From: Neoechinorhynchus agilis | Lineage: Eukaryota; Acanthocephala | Reading direction: 5' to 3' | DNA: 64,000 nucleotides | Assembly: GCA_051530055.1 (NCBI GenBank) | Contig: CM121343.1 | Coordinates: 3,100,001 to 3,164,000, forward strand | The notes under the pieces: model-generated | What the model was told of the DNA's origin: nothing | What the model saw: the letters and a program-made list of their open reading frames with translations, nothing else | Database searches by the model: none | Part shown: piece after piece, positions 1 to 10,700 of the stretch | Layout of the letters: every line of letters starts with the position of its first letter | Position numbering within the stretch: position 1 is the stretch's first letter | Translations under genes and position numbers: made by a program

Positions 1-105
1 TTTTAGGCCTTCGCATGGGCCTTCTTCAGTTTATCTAAAATGGAAGCACTCAATTTCGTTTATCCGGTAGTATCCGCAGATTGAGTGAAGGCCGAAAATT
101 ATGAA
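1..105 (-). repeat. Foldback-element fragment with CTGAAGAAG hairpin module
   Basis: Read on the minus strand, the first 30 bases contain CTGAAGAAGGCC followed by a second GGCC and then TAAA. The stretch before it (AGATAAACTGAAGAAGGCC) closely resembles the plus-strand copy near 24230, so this is one member of a dispersed family. A GGCCGAAAATT motif also occurs near 90. The element is cut by the window edge, so its full length is unknown. Confidence 0.4.
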
Positions 106-536
106 ATAAATAAATCATTTATTATAATTCGCTATAAAAAGTTCAGGGATTGTATATCCGCCCGCGTACCTCTTAGATGACTGACAAAGCCTCGCGAAGT
201 ATCTCAAAATATTCTCCTCCAACCCTATCATCCGGAAGGATTTTCTATTGATGATTAAAATTTACTGCTCATTTCTCTTTCGGGTGGCACACAAAAGCCT
301 TATTATTGTTTACATCTGAATCCTGTGATACAAATCTTCTTAAGCTTTTATAAACAACTTTTTGTAACGATTTGATCTTTGCCAATCAGTACCCAAAGCA
401 GGTTGGAAACTTCTTTTACTGGGCATTGGAAACTTAAAAGCGAAAAAGGGAACTTTATCTTTTTTAAGATTCAAGGATGCGCCGGGATCATTTTACATAT
501 ATATATAAAGGGAAAATATTCTTAAAGGGTTATGTT
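106..536. other. Gene-free AT-rich stretch
   Basis: No convincing reading frame, RNA gene or repeat was recognised here. It contains a short TATA-rich run near 500. Confidence 0.5.
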
Positions 537-775
537 TTATAATATGCGAGAACTTGTGATAGAATTCGGCAGCACTACAATCGTTAGGGAATAATAAAAC
601 ATTTTACTATTGAACAAAGAAGATGAACCATTTACCCTGTTTCCTCGTAAACACACTATCGAACCAAATGATAGGTTCCTTGGATGTGGTTGCTTTATTT
701 TGGAGTGGATTATAGGTCCAGTCGGGCGTGAAAGTTGGTGGATATTGGAGTAGGAGAGTTTGAGCACAGCAACAC
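537..775 (-). mobile_element. LINE 3' end, 5'-truncated copy
   Basis: The minus-strand sequence is nearly identical to plus 42770-42930: both encode the peptide KQPHPRNLSFGSIV and share the nucleotide stretch with CCGACTGGACCTATAATCC. It is therefore a 3' fragment of the same non-LTR retrotransposon family seen at 15.6, 19.8, 30.7 and 42 kb. Only the terminal part survives, as expected from 5' truncation during LINE insertion. Confidence 0.75.
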
Positions 776-1071
776 GCTGATGTTTCAGTATAAAAGATGC
801 GCGAGTATTGGAATCAGTCTAAAAGGTTCCGATTAAAAAATGATCCTCATAATTTGACAACCGCTTTTATTCGCGTTCAAATCGTTAAAGAAATAAATTT
901 TCAACCGTCATTCAAAACAAAGACCCGTGTGTGTTTGTTTTTGTTAATCGTCAATTTACGAACCACTTACAATCCGTCTCGCTTTTCTCTGCACACATGA
1001 ATACGGTCGTAAGCGTATTTGAAGGGAATTATTTAATCCTTGTACTTTATTGCACTACCGCCAGAAACGGA
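776..1071. other. Intergenic stretch downstream of the USP gene
   Basis: No gene was recognised. It probably includes the 3' untranslated region of the minus-strand deubiquitinase gene that ends at 1072. Confidence 0.4.
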
Positions 1072-4000
1072 TCATGCCCGCCTTCCATACCTCATCATGT
1101 TTCTACCGAATCTACAATCGGCCAGTTCATCGATGATGGCGCAAATGCTTGAAGCACGTTCCCTTAGTCTATTCAAATCGACTTCAAGGTGATGGTAATG
1201 CCGTTCCATTTCTGGCTGTGCGATCAACATTCTGAACAAATCGAATTCATCCTTCAGATCCTTACTTCTTATTGGTTCCTTCTGTCTCCAACAAAGATTT
1301 TCTACATACTCAAAATCGAATCTTCGTGTCCGCATCACCGTACACAAACAAGGTAACAAATCGACCCTAGCAGTCTGAAACACCCGGAGCGCATCTTCTT
1401 CTGTCTTAGTCCTGCTCAATGCTCCTTCTAGCTGGTTCTTTAACATCGTCAATATCGATAAAAAGAGATTTTCGACAACATCACTCTCCAATCCAGCGCT
1501 GGTGCTATTTGATTCACTCACAAGTCTCGAATTTACCTGCCTGACGGTGCACAGGAAGTGTAGGGCGTCTGAATATCGATGATTTCTAATACTTTCTCCA
1601 GCATGGACCAATCCAGCGACGACACTGAGAAAACGCTTGTACTTTAGAAGTGCGCTCTGATATTTACGGTACATGATTGGTGTTTGCATTATTCGTCTAA
1701 AGGCTACTTCGGCCTTAAGTTGCAAAAACGAAAATCCGGGTTTAGCTCTTTGGAATGATATAGATGTCTTTAGGACATCTAAGATCGCGATTCGTTTCAT
1801 TTCGCTCGGCATGTCGTTCATGTCAAAGTACAGTAACATATTCCATATACGATCGTCACAACCGTATGGATGATTAGTAAAAGCATCCACATGCTCATTG
1901 ATTTCACAAAGCGCAGATTCTAAAAATTCATCGAGACAAGTGTCCATATCGTCCACAGTAATGACCGAACAATCTACAAGCGGTTTTATAATCGCCATCA
2001 GGTTAGACATCATATACGGGAGACCGGTGATATTCTGCAAAATTTCCAATTCTCTAATCATTGGATCGTTTTTAAGCAATTCACATTCGGCAAGCATTTC
2101 AAGTACTCCTTCAGTGAACGGATTTTTGGCGTTGTCATCATCGCTCAAACTAATACATTCTATCGCTTTCGATAGTTTTGTGGCAATTTCGTCATCGTCT
2201 ATTGCATTCTCACGAACGTAAATCAGCAAATAGGCACAGGGAATCAATTCGGAAAGTCCGTTGTCCACTCCTATCCCGTAATTTCCAAGTATCAAAGGTT
2301 TATCCTAATTTAGCTAAACACCACGAAAAAATATATAACTTTTATCTACCAAAAAACTGCATGATTATCTGGAAATTGCGGTTTCGCTGTTCTTACGAAC
2401 TTCACTGTACTCGACGGGGGTAACTAAATTTAAGATTTGCTTGGAAAACATTTGAAAATCACACATACTTTCAGCATCGTTACATTTGTACCAAACGTTT
2501 GATTTCTGATCGAGCACATAAGTCCAATAATGGCCGCGAGTGGATACGCCACGATGAACGCAAATTGCTTGAAGTTTGTATGGATGCTAAGTTGGGCTTT
2601 AATTGGATCAGATTCTTTTACGCAATAAAAACCTTTCGTAATTGAGATGTATCGTATAACAACTGCTTCTTGGCGATTGCTTGGCGTACTTCAAGAGCAA
2701 CTTCTAAATTATTGGTAATTTTAGTCACAATAAACAACTTTAATAACAACAACAACAACAAACCGTCGTGTCGAGTTTGAAACCATTTAATCATTTCACG
2801 TATGTAATTGCGCGCTAAGTGTATCCGTTCCACGAATTCATTATCTCTGAAAGATCAGAATTAGAACGAATCACAGGCGGGGTGGGGGAAATCGTGATGA
2901 TAAAAACCTTGTTTCAGCCGCTTCTACAATTTTGCGAGCTTCATCAATAGTACTGTTAACGTGTACCAGAGCTCTGACGGAGCTCAACTTTGATTGTCCA
3001 ACTTGAAGTTGATTAAAAGTGTCAAATTTTTTTGTCAGTGCATTAAGTTGCTTTACGAATTGTAGTTCTTTTACTCGTCTCCATTTACAACGATCCCTGT
3101 TATCCACTAGGTATCGGTCAATGAACAATGTCTCCGGGAACACGAGTTGATCACAGATCTTTACAATCTGCTTGGTCTCGCTGGAAAATCGATAACGACT
3201 CAAGCAAATGAACACTATATCCGGGATGTCACAGATCCATCGCTCAAAATGAGCATTATCGCAGCTATCGAGCTCATTAGGAAACTCAAACCATAGACGA
3301 AACAAAGCATCGTACAGTTCATTGCTGTTGCAAATGGGTACATTAACTTCGCGGAAGACCTCAACCCCATTAAGAACACCTTTAATGTGAGTACAAAGTC
3401 ATGTTGAGAATATTCTATAGGCAAACTTACCATCTCGTATGGATTGGAATTTACCGTATATACATTTCATAAATACTTCTTTAAGATTCGCCAAGCGTTT
3501 TACTACATTAGCGTCTTTCAAATGCTTGATTAAACAATCAATAGCATCTTCGATTCGATCCACTAAGTGATTGATAGCTTCACTGGCATCTTCCTGTGAG
3601 AAATCAGATCTCTCGAAAGTGCTCATACTTCTAAACTCATCCAGCGCTTCAATGGGACGTGCCAAATCCTGACTTGGATCTTGCATTGTCATAAAAAGCT
3701 TTCGTAATTTGATTAAGAATTTCACACTAGCTCGTTCCCTATCATTTAAGTGAAGATCGGCAATTTGTTTTAGTGGAAGTGAGAGCTCCAAAAAGAACTT
3801 CCGTACGTGAGGTATAGAAAAGAGCGATTGTATAATTGAATTGAACCAACACGTATTGCCAAGATTTTTCATGCCCATCGGCTGTTTTCTACGAAACATT
3901 GCCGGATTCAGCTCAAATGCAAGCCGGATTTCCTCGATTTGATGAATTATTGATCTGATCATATAAAAAACCTTAGAGATGATCATGAACGTCCACTTAC

Positions 4001-4437
4001 TAATACGTACGTTTTTATGTAAGAAATAAAATAGACAGGTTCATCGAACCCACACTTTATCAACAAATCGGATGTAACCGCTGCGCCATCATCGTCTTGC
4101 ATTGACCGGCGAACAGTTTGCATTTGTCCATTTATCATCTTCGATTGAATGTTCTTCCGTATCTGCATAACCACTTGGTTTTGGGCGCAAAGCCGAAAAA
4201 AAATCGGTACAGACGTTTTCAGGCTCAATTGTGGATTCCTCGTTAGTTGTCTTTAACGATTGCGATGGAGGCATTGCATCCGAAGTGGCTAAAACGGGCA
4301 AAAGGAAAAATTTCTTAAATTCTTCCGATTATTGCATACGTCATCATACCCAAAGAACTGGTTTGAGAAAGTTCAGAGCGTATTTCATTCGAGCTGGATT
4401 CACTGGAACTACTACATTTGGATTGTGTACGTTCCAT
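1072..4437 (-). CDS. Ubiquitin-specific protease, USP25/28 type (multi-exon)
   Basis: A cysteine deubiquitinase that removes ubiquitin from substrates. The Cys box reads MKNLGNTCWFNSIIQSLF (about 3830-3870). The His box reads CVHRGVSTRGHYWTYV (about 2510-2560). Both match USP25/28, and the long helical C-terminal region (1072-2304) matches as well. Exons read on the minus strand: start ATG at 4437, next exon from 4288, catalytic exon ending at 3431, then 3379-2908, 2846-2633, 2586 to about 2485, a short exon near 2416-2380, and 2304-1072. Introns are about 46-61 bases where placed. Junctions in the N-terminal half (about 3970-4120) and near 2390 could not be fixed. The N-terminus is Ser-rich and acidic. 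One exon holds a TTG-repeat-coded Leu run (about 2737-2765). The gene lies just downstream of two minus-strand genes, so it may be co-transcribed. The family call is firm; the exact protein length is not. Confidence 0.85.
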
Positions 4438-4762
4438 TCGCGGTTAAAAGGTATCTGAAGTAAAAGAAAAAACGGATCTGTATTCGTCCTCGTGAAGAAA
4501 TGTCCATCAATATTCAACAACCACAAAAAAACGGGATTAAAATTAAATGCGGAAACAAAAACCAGCGGACAATTCCTTAACGCATGCCCACGCGAATAAG
4601 TGTGACGATTATTGCGCGTGTCGGTTTTATCACACTTTTGAATTTAAATCCGGAAGAAATAGAAAACATTTTAAATGATAACTACGCGCGCGCTTATTAT
4701 TTGCGTGGATGTACACAATATGGAGTAGTTGGTGGTGGTGGGCGGCGGCGGTGGCGGCGGTT
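4438..4762. other. Short intergenic gap between the LYR and USP genes
   Basis: No gene was recognised. A purine/GGC-rich tract (TGGTGGTGGTGGGCGGCGGCG, about 4730-4760) lies directly downstream of the LYR gene stop. Confidence 0.4.
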
Positions 4763-5223
4763 TTAAAGTCGCGATTCCGTCGAAGTCGTATCCGTAATGC
4801 GTTGAGTTTGGTCATGAGTTTGTGGATGAACTGTCGGCAGTCGAGGAGGTATGAATCCCAATCGAGCCAGATAAAGCATCCTCTTTTTTGTTATCAATTG
4901 TTTGTATTCAGCAACAACTATTTGAACTTTTTTCATCGTCGCATACAAGCACTGTGACTTACGTTGATTCGATCGAAAGTTCTCGGTGGTTCCAATATCG
5001 CAAGTACGTTTTAAGAATCGATAAAGCTCGCGGACTGTTTCAAGCTGCACATTTTAATGCAATTAGGCTAAAAATCATTCAATGCTCACTCTGTGTCTTG
5101 CAAGTGAGCTGATGAACAGCAAGCTCACTTCTTCTTTAACCGAATTATCCGTACTTTTATAATAATCATCTACCTTTTTCCCACAAATTTAAATGCACGC
5201 TTCTTATTTGGAAATTTAATCAT
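4763..5223 (-). CDS. Small LYR-motif protein, probably mitochondrial
   Basis: Four minus-strand exons join in frame: 5223-5174, a 19-base exon 5108-5090, 5044-4963 and 4917-4763, giving about 101 residues. The exon with VRELYRFLKR carries an LYR tripeptide, followed by a downstream FRSNQ, as in LYR proteins. These are small mitochondrial factors for Fe-S or respiratory-complex assembly. The end (LGFIPPRLP) is loosely like FMC1, but I cannot assign an orthologue. The GTAAGT donor at 4962 and TAG acceptor at 4918 are strong. The first two exons are inferred from frame and splice sites only. It sits about 100 bases after the Rabin stop and about 325 bases before the USP start, on the same strand. 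Confidence 0.5.
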
Positions 5224-5325
5224 CGCATTTTCTAAACTAAAATACTAATAGTGAAGAAAATTTGACTCGTTCTTTTTTTAAGTGATAAAAATATTCTGCA
5301 AACTTAAGGTGGCCCCTGGCGACAA

Positions 5326-7141
5326 TTAGTGATTAATACAAAAGTTCTTCTTAATTGTAAGATCATTGATTGACAAAGACAAAGTAACCGCTCGTTCGTT
5401 GGGTATCGGTTCAGGTAGTTTTAATCGATATTCAACTGTTTTTACTTCAGGTAATAAGGCACATCGTCTAAAACTATTTCGTTATCGACGGCCACTGTTG
5501 ACGGTGATCTCATTAACTCACGGATGTAATGCTGCTTCATTGGACAAATTATCGAATGAAGCGTCTCTATTATTGATAGTGTTCATTTTTTCGATTCGTA
5601 CATTATCGGACATAAAAAGTTCAAAGATTTTGTCAGTCATGGTAAACGCTGGGAAATTTAAAGAGGGGATCATATCCCAGTCTTTTACGGATTGATAAAA
5701 CGGATGTGTCCGATCGAATTTTCCCAGCTTTGTCCATTCTTCAAACTGACGATACAAATAAGGGTCAACCTTTCATATATAGATTAAAATTTTCAAGAGA
5801 TTAAATTTCAAAAAATCTAACCAGTATAATTTGTTGGTTGCCGCTGCTGGTGGTAGAGGAGGTACGTTCATTGGGTGGAGGTGATTTCTTTCTAAAATTC
5901 TTTTTAAACACTGAAAATATTGATTTGCCACCGTCTGTGAAACTTTTTGTACCAATTGAATCTCTTGATGTGATTAGAGATTCCGTTGAATGATTGAACG
6001 ATCTAGTTGACGACGACCGTAGCTCTACTTGGTTGATCGTTGATGTATTGTTGTCACTGTGCTTGAATTCCTCTAGCTGGATGGAAGATGTTTTAAAACA
6101 AATCACGTTGTTTCTTTATGGTGGAAAATTTGAAGTAATTTATTGAATCCGATATTTCGGAGAGTTTCACACAATGATGAATGCTTGTGTAAAACTTGCT
6201 AATAATCTCATTTTGCCTGGCCACCAAATACCTACTCCGTGCAAGACGATTGGACGTGCGTAATTACGGTGCCCAATTACATCAAAGTATAATCCAAACT
6301 AGTTGCAGTACTGATTTTTTTGTCTAATCATATTCCTCGAATGAGATTTCACAAAATGCCAGTAAAATAATTTTTTTAATAAAATCCAAATCTAAGAAGA
6401 GATTATTTAAAAAATATGCTATACGTTCACAAATAATTAGTCAGTCTAATACAAGCTTTAAAAACGGAATTCTTAGGCTATTTCTGGTCTAGATGTCGAT
6501 ATGTGAGAGGAGGTTTGTTTATGTCTTTTTTTCGATTAAAAACGTTCTGCGAACCTCACCGTGGGTTCATCATGACTTTGTTAACGAACAAAATTAATTT
6601 AAACAATAATTCCTCGCCAGAAATTCTGCTGTGCTTTCTTCACTTCTCATTGGTACACAAAATCAGCCAATAGAGTGATATCCTTTTTTGTCTCGAAATA
6701 TCGAATTCGATGAATTACTTCAATAAACAAATCACATTAAAATCATACCTGCTTTTCTAGCCTTCTACATTTATCGATTGCTACAGCCGCTTCTGATTTC
6801 GCTACGTCGACCATTTTATAAGCCTCCTGAATGGACATGGTGTGCGAATAAAGTATGAGCAAATGAACCGTGAATAAATTGGAGGTTAGTTCTTCAATTT
6901 CCGAGCCAACATTGCTTTGAAATGACTTCATCTCCAAAAGTTGTTTATCGCGATCCTCTAACTCCTGTACTAAGAAGCGATTGTGTACCTTCCGATGAAT
7001 GTGGCCTACTTTTCTGAGCTTTTGGACAATCTCTTCCAATTCTGCTTCACCGTCAGAGTTTGAAACATGCTCTGAGCCTTCCGTTTGATTATCAATACTT
7101 TGATCCATGGAAGATAATGGTGGCATCGTCCGCTGTTTCAT
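5326..7141 (-). CDS. Rab guanine-nucleotide exchange factor, Rabin8/RAB3IP (Sec2) type
   Basis: Sec2-family proteins activate Rab3/Rab8-class GTPases on secretory vesicles and at the ciliary base. Five exons join in frame: 7141-6869, 6826-6749, 6076-5822, 5769-5522 and 5473-5326, about 333 residues. The Sec2 coiled coil reads QELEDRDKQLLEMK, EIEELTSNLFT and EAYKMVDVAK, close to human RAB3IP/RAB3IL1. The C-terminal part (FEEWTKLGKFDRTHPFYQS, then RRCALLPEVKTVEYRLKL) also matches, but the protein stops earlier than the human one. The intron at 6827-6868 is 42 bases and keeps the frame, so an unspliced reading would add 14 residues. The 670-base intron holds foldback repeat fragments. Start is the ATG of MKQRTMPP. 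Confidence 0.85.
6117..6200 (+). repeat. Half of a foldback element (ATTGAATCCGATATTTCGG family), in a Rabin intron
   Basis: The stretch GTGGAAAATTTGAAGTAATTTATTGAATCCGATATTTCGG matches the left arms of the elements at 19355, 21975, 24500 and 36209 (arm given by its positions, about 6120-6160). Only one arm is clear here. Confidence 0.55.
6495..6575 (+). repeat. Fragment of the 33.2 kb foldback family
   Basis: TCTTTTTTTCGATTAAAAACG followed by GTTCTGCGAACCTCACCGTG matches both arms of the large hairpin at 33195-33370. The preceding GATGTCGATATGTGAGAGGAGG matches its right flank near 33390 in reverse. It lies in the large Rabin intron. Confidence 0.6.
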
Positions 7142-7721
7142 ATCTAACAAAATAAAATGCACTGTTTCTCCCTCGGGCGCACTGTACTCGCTCGCGCGGC
7201 ACTTGAAATGCAAGTACACGCGCGCACGCACTTTAGGATAACGTCACGTTTGGCGACGCATCACTTATCAGCGGTAAAGTGCGCTACGGTTCATTTGGGA
7301 CTTGTGTTCATCGCTCATCCCCGATTCGATGACGTCATTGGTCGCTCTTGGGTCAATGAGACCGACCCATTCCTGCGGCTTCGTCTAATGGTTAACGATT
7401 AAAAAATGTCCGTGTGAGCGACACAAATACACTGAAAGGAACAATGCACAACTTTATACAAACGACGCTTCAAATCGTGGCAAACATACTTACACAATGG
7501 GAAAAAGGTTCAACAAACGGCGGAGGCGTAGGCGAATTCTATGAGTTGCGTGCGTGCATGCATACGTGCGCGTTTGAATGCACCTTTTTTTTAGGCGTGC
7601 ATGGCCGCTTTCGCTGGTCTTACAAAATCACGGCAACAAATTTCTAAATCGAGGTAATCTCATAAGACTCAGTTCAGCGTGTCAGATCCGTAATCTTGTT
7701 TTTATCTCAACAAGTGACTTC
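7142..7721. other. Probable promoter region between Rabin and the satellite
   Basis: No gene was recognised. The stretch is locally GC-richer with alternating CGCG/CGCAC runs near 7190-7240, as expected for the upstream region of the minus-strand Rabin gene. Confidence 0.4.
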
Positions 7722-10700
7722 AATCTCCTATTCAGAACTCAAGAAAATAAGACCTCCTTAAGGAATAAATACATTATTGACTTTTGTTTTTTATTAGAAA
7801 AACCAAGATGAACGTTTTCAATTGAGCGCTCGAGAAAATGCGACTTTTGTAAAGAATACAAACATTATTGACTTTTTGTGGATTCTTGTTTTTTATTAGA
7901 AAAACCAAGCCAAGATGAACGTTATCCACTGCGAAACCAAGAAAAAAAAGCAACCTTCCTAAAGAATAAACACATTATTGACTGTTTATGGACTTTTGTT
8001 TTTTATTAGAAAAACCAAGTCAAGATGAACGTTTTCAATTGAGAGCTCGAGAAAATGCGACTTTTGTAAAGAATACAAACATTATTGACTTTTTGTGGAT
8101 TCTTGTTTTTTTTATTAGAAAAACCAAGTCAAGATGAATGTTTTCAATTGAGCGCTCGAGAAAATGCGACTTTTGTAAAGAATAAACACATTATTGACTG
8201 TTTATGGACTTTTGTTTTTTTATTAGAAAAACCAAGTCAAGATGAATGTTTTCAATTGAGAGCTCGAGAAAATGCGACTTTTGTAAAGAATACAAATATT
8301 GAACACTATTTATCGACTCTTGTTTTTTACTAGAAGAACAATCTCAAGATGAACGTTTTCCACTGCGAAACCAAGAAAAAAAGCGACCTTCCTAAAGAAT
8401 AAACACATTATTGACTTTTTATGGATTCTTGTTTTTTTACTAGAAAAACTAAGTCAAGATGAATGTTTTCAATTGAGAAACCAAGAAAAAAACGACCTTC
8501 TTAAAGATTAAAAACATCATTGACTTTTGTTTTTTCTTAGGAAAACTAAGTCAAGATGAACGTTTTCAATTGAGAGCTCGAGAAAATGCGACTTTTGTAA
8601 AGAATACAAATATTGAAGACTATTTATCGATTCTTGTTTTTTCATTAGAAAAACCAAGTCAAGATGAACGTTTTCAATTGAGAACTAGAGAAAATGCGAC
8701 CTTTGTAAAGAATACAAACATTGTAGACTATTTATCGATTCTTGTTTTTTACTAGAAGAACAATGTCGAGATGAACGTTTTCAATTGAGCGCTCGAGAAA
8801 ATGCGACTTTTGTAAAGAATGCAAACATTGTAGACTATTTATCGATTCTTGTTTTTTACTAGAAGAACAATCTCAAGATGAACGTTTTCAACTGCGAAAC
8901 CAAGAACAAAAGCGACCTTCTTAAAGAATAAATACATTATTGACTTTTTGTGGATTCTTGTTTTTTTCATTAGAAAAACCAAGTCAAGATGAATGTTTTC
9001 AATTGAGCGCTCGAGAAAATGCGACTTTTGTAAAGAATAAACACATTATTGACTGTTTATGGACTTTTGTTTTTTTATTAGAAAAACCAAGTCAAGATGA
9101 ATGTTTTCAATTGAGCGCTCGAGAAAATGCGACTTTTGTAAAGAATACAAACATTATTGACTTTTTGTGGATTCTTGTTTTTTTTATTAGAAAAACCAAG
9201 TCAAGATGAATGTTTTCAATTGAGCGCTCGAGAAAATGCGACTTTTGTAAAGAATAAACACATTATTGACTGTTTATGGACTTTTGTTTTTTTACTAGAA
9301 AAACTAAGTCAAGATGAATGTTTTCAATTGAGCGCTCGAGAAAATGCGACTTTTGTAAAGAATAAATATTGACTGTTTATGGACTTTTGTTTTTTTACTA
9401 GAAAAACAAAGTCAAGATGAACGTTTTCAATTGAGAGCTCGAGAAAATGCGACTTTTGTAAAGAATACAAATATTGAACACTATTTATCGACTCTTGTTT
9501 TTTACTAGAAAAACAATGTCAAGATGAACGTTTTCAATTGAGAAATCGAGAAAAAGCGACCTTTGTAAAGAATAAACACATTATTGACTTTTTATGGATT
9601 CTTGTTTTTTATTAGAAAAACTAAGTCAAGATGAATGTTTTCCACTGAGAAACCAAGAAAAAGCGACTTCTTAAAGAATAAACACATTATTGACTTTTTA
9701 TGGATTTTTGTTTTTTCTTAGGAAAACTAAGTCAAGATGAATGTTTTCTACTGAGAAACCAAGAAAAAAGCTACCTTCTTAGAGATTACAAACATTATTG
9801 ACTTTTGTTTTTTCTTAGAAAAACTAAGTCAAGATGAATGTTTTCGTCCGAGAACCAACAAAAAAGCGACCTTCTTAAAGAATAAATACATTATTGACTG
9901 TCTATGGATTTTTTTTCTTAGAAAAACTAAGTCAAGATGAATGTTTTCTACCGAGAAACCAAGAAAATGCGATCTCCCTAAAGAATAAAAACATTCGAAT
10001 GGAGAAAGTAATTAAATTTAATTAAATTAAATATTTCGATCCTCTATCTCGGTGCAAGTTTTTTCAACAATACTGAAGAAGATCCGAGATAGAGGATCGA
10101 AATATTTAATTTAATTAAATTTAATTACTTTCTCCACTCGAACAAAACAATGATGAACTATCTTTTCAAAATAAAAACATTATTGACTTTTTTGTTTTTT
10201 CTTAGAAAAACAAAGTCAAGATGAATGTTTTCAACTGAGAAACCCAGAAAATGCGACCTTTAAGAATATAAACATTGAAGACTATTTATCGCTTTTGTTT
10301 CTTAGAAAAACTAAGTCAAGATGAATGTTTTCGTCCTAGAACCAAGAAAATTAACGACCTCCTTAAAAAATAAAAACATTGAAGAATTTTGTGGATTCTT
10401 GTTTTTATAAAAAGCTAAGTCAGGATGAATCTTTTCTCTGAGAACAACGACAAAAGAGACCTTTGTAAAGGTTAGAAACATTGTTGACATTTTATGCTCT
10501 TGTTTTTTAGAACTATGTCGGGATAAATGTTTTCCACTGAGAACCGAAAAAAAGAGACCTTTTTAAAGAATACAAACATTGTAGACATTTTATTTATTTG
10601 CGTTTGTTTTAGACTAAGACAGATTGAATGTTTTTCAACTGAGATCTCAAGAAAAAACGACCTTAAAGAATACAAACTTTGGAGACTTTTTATGGACTCT

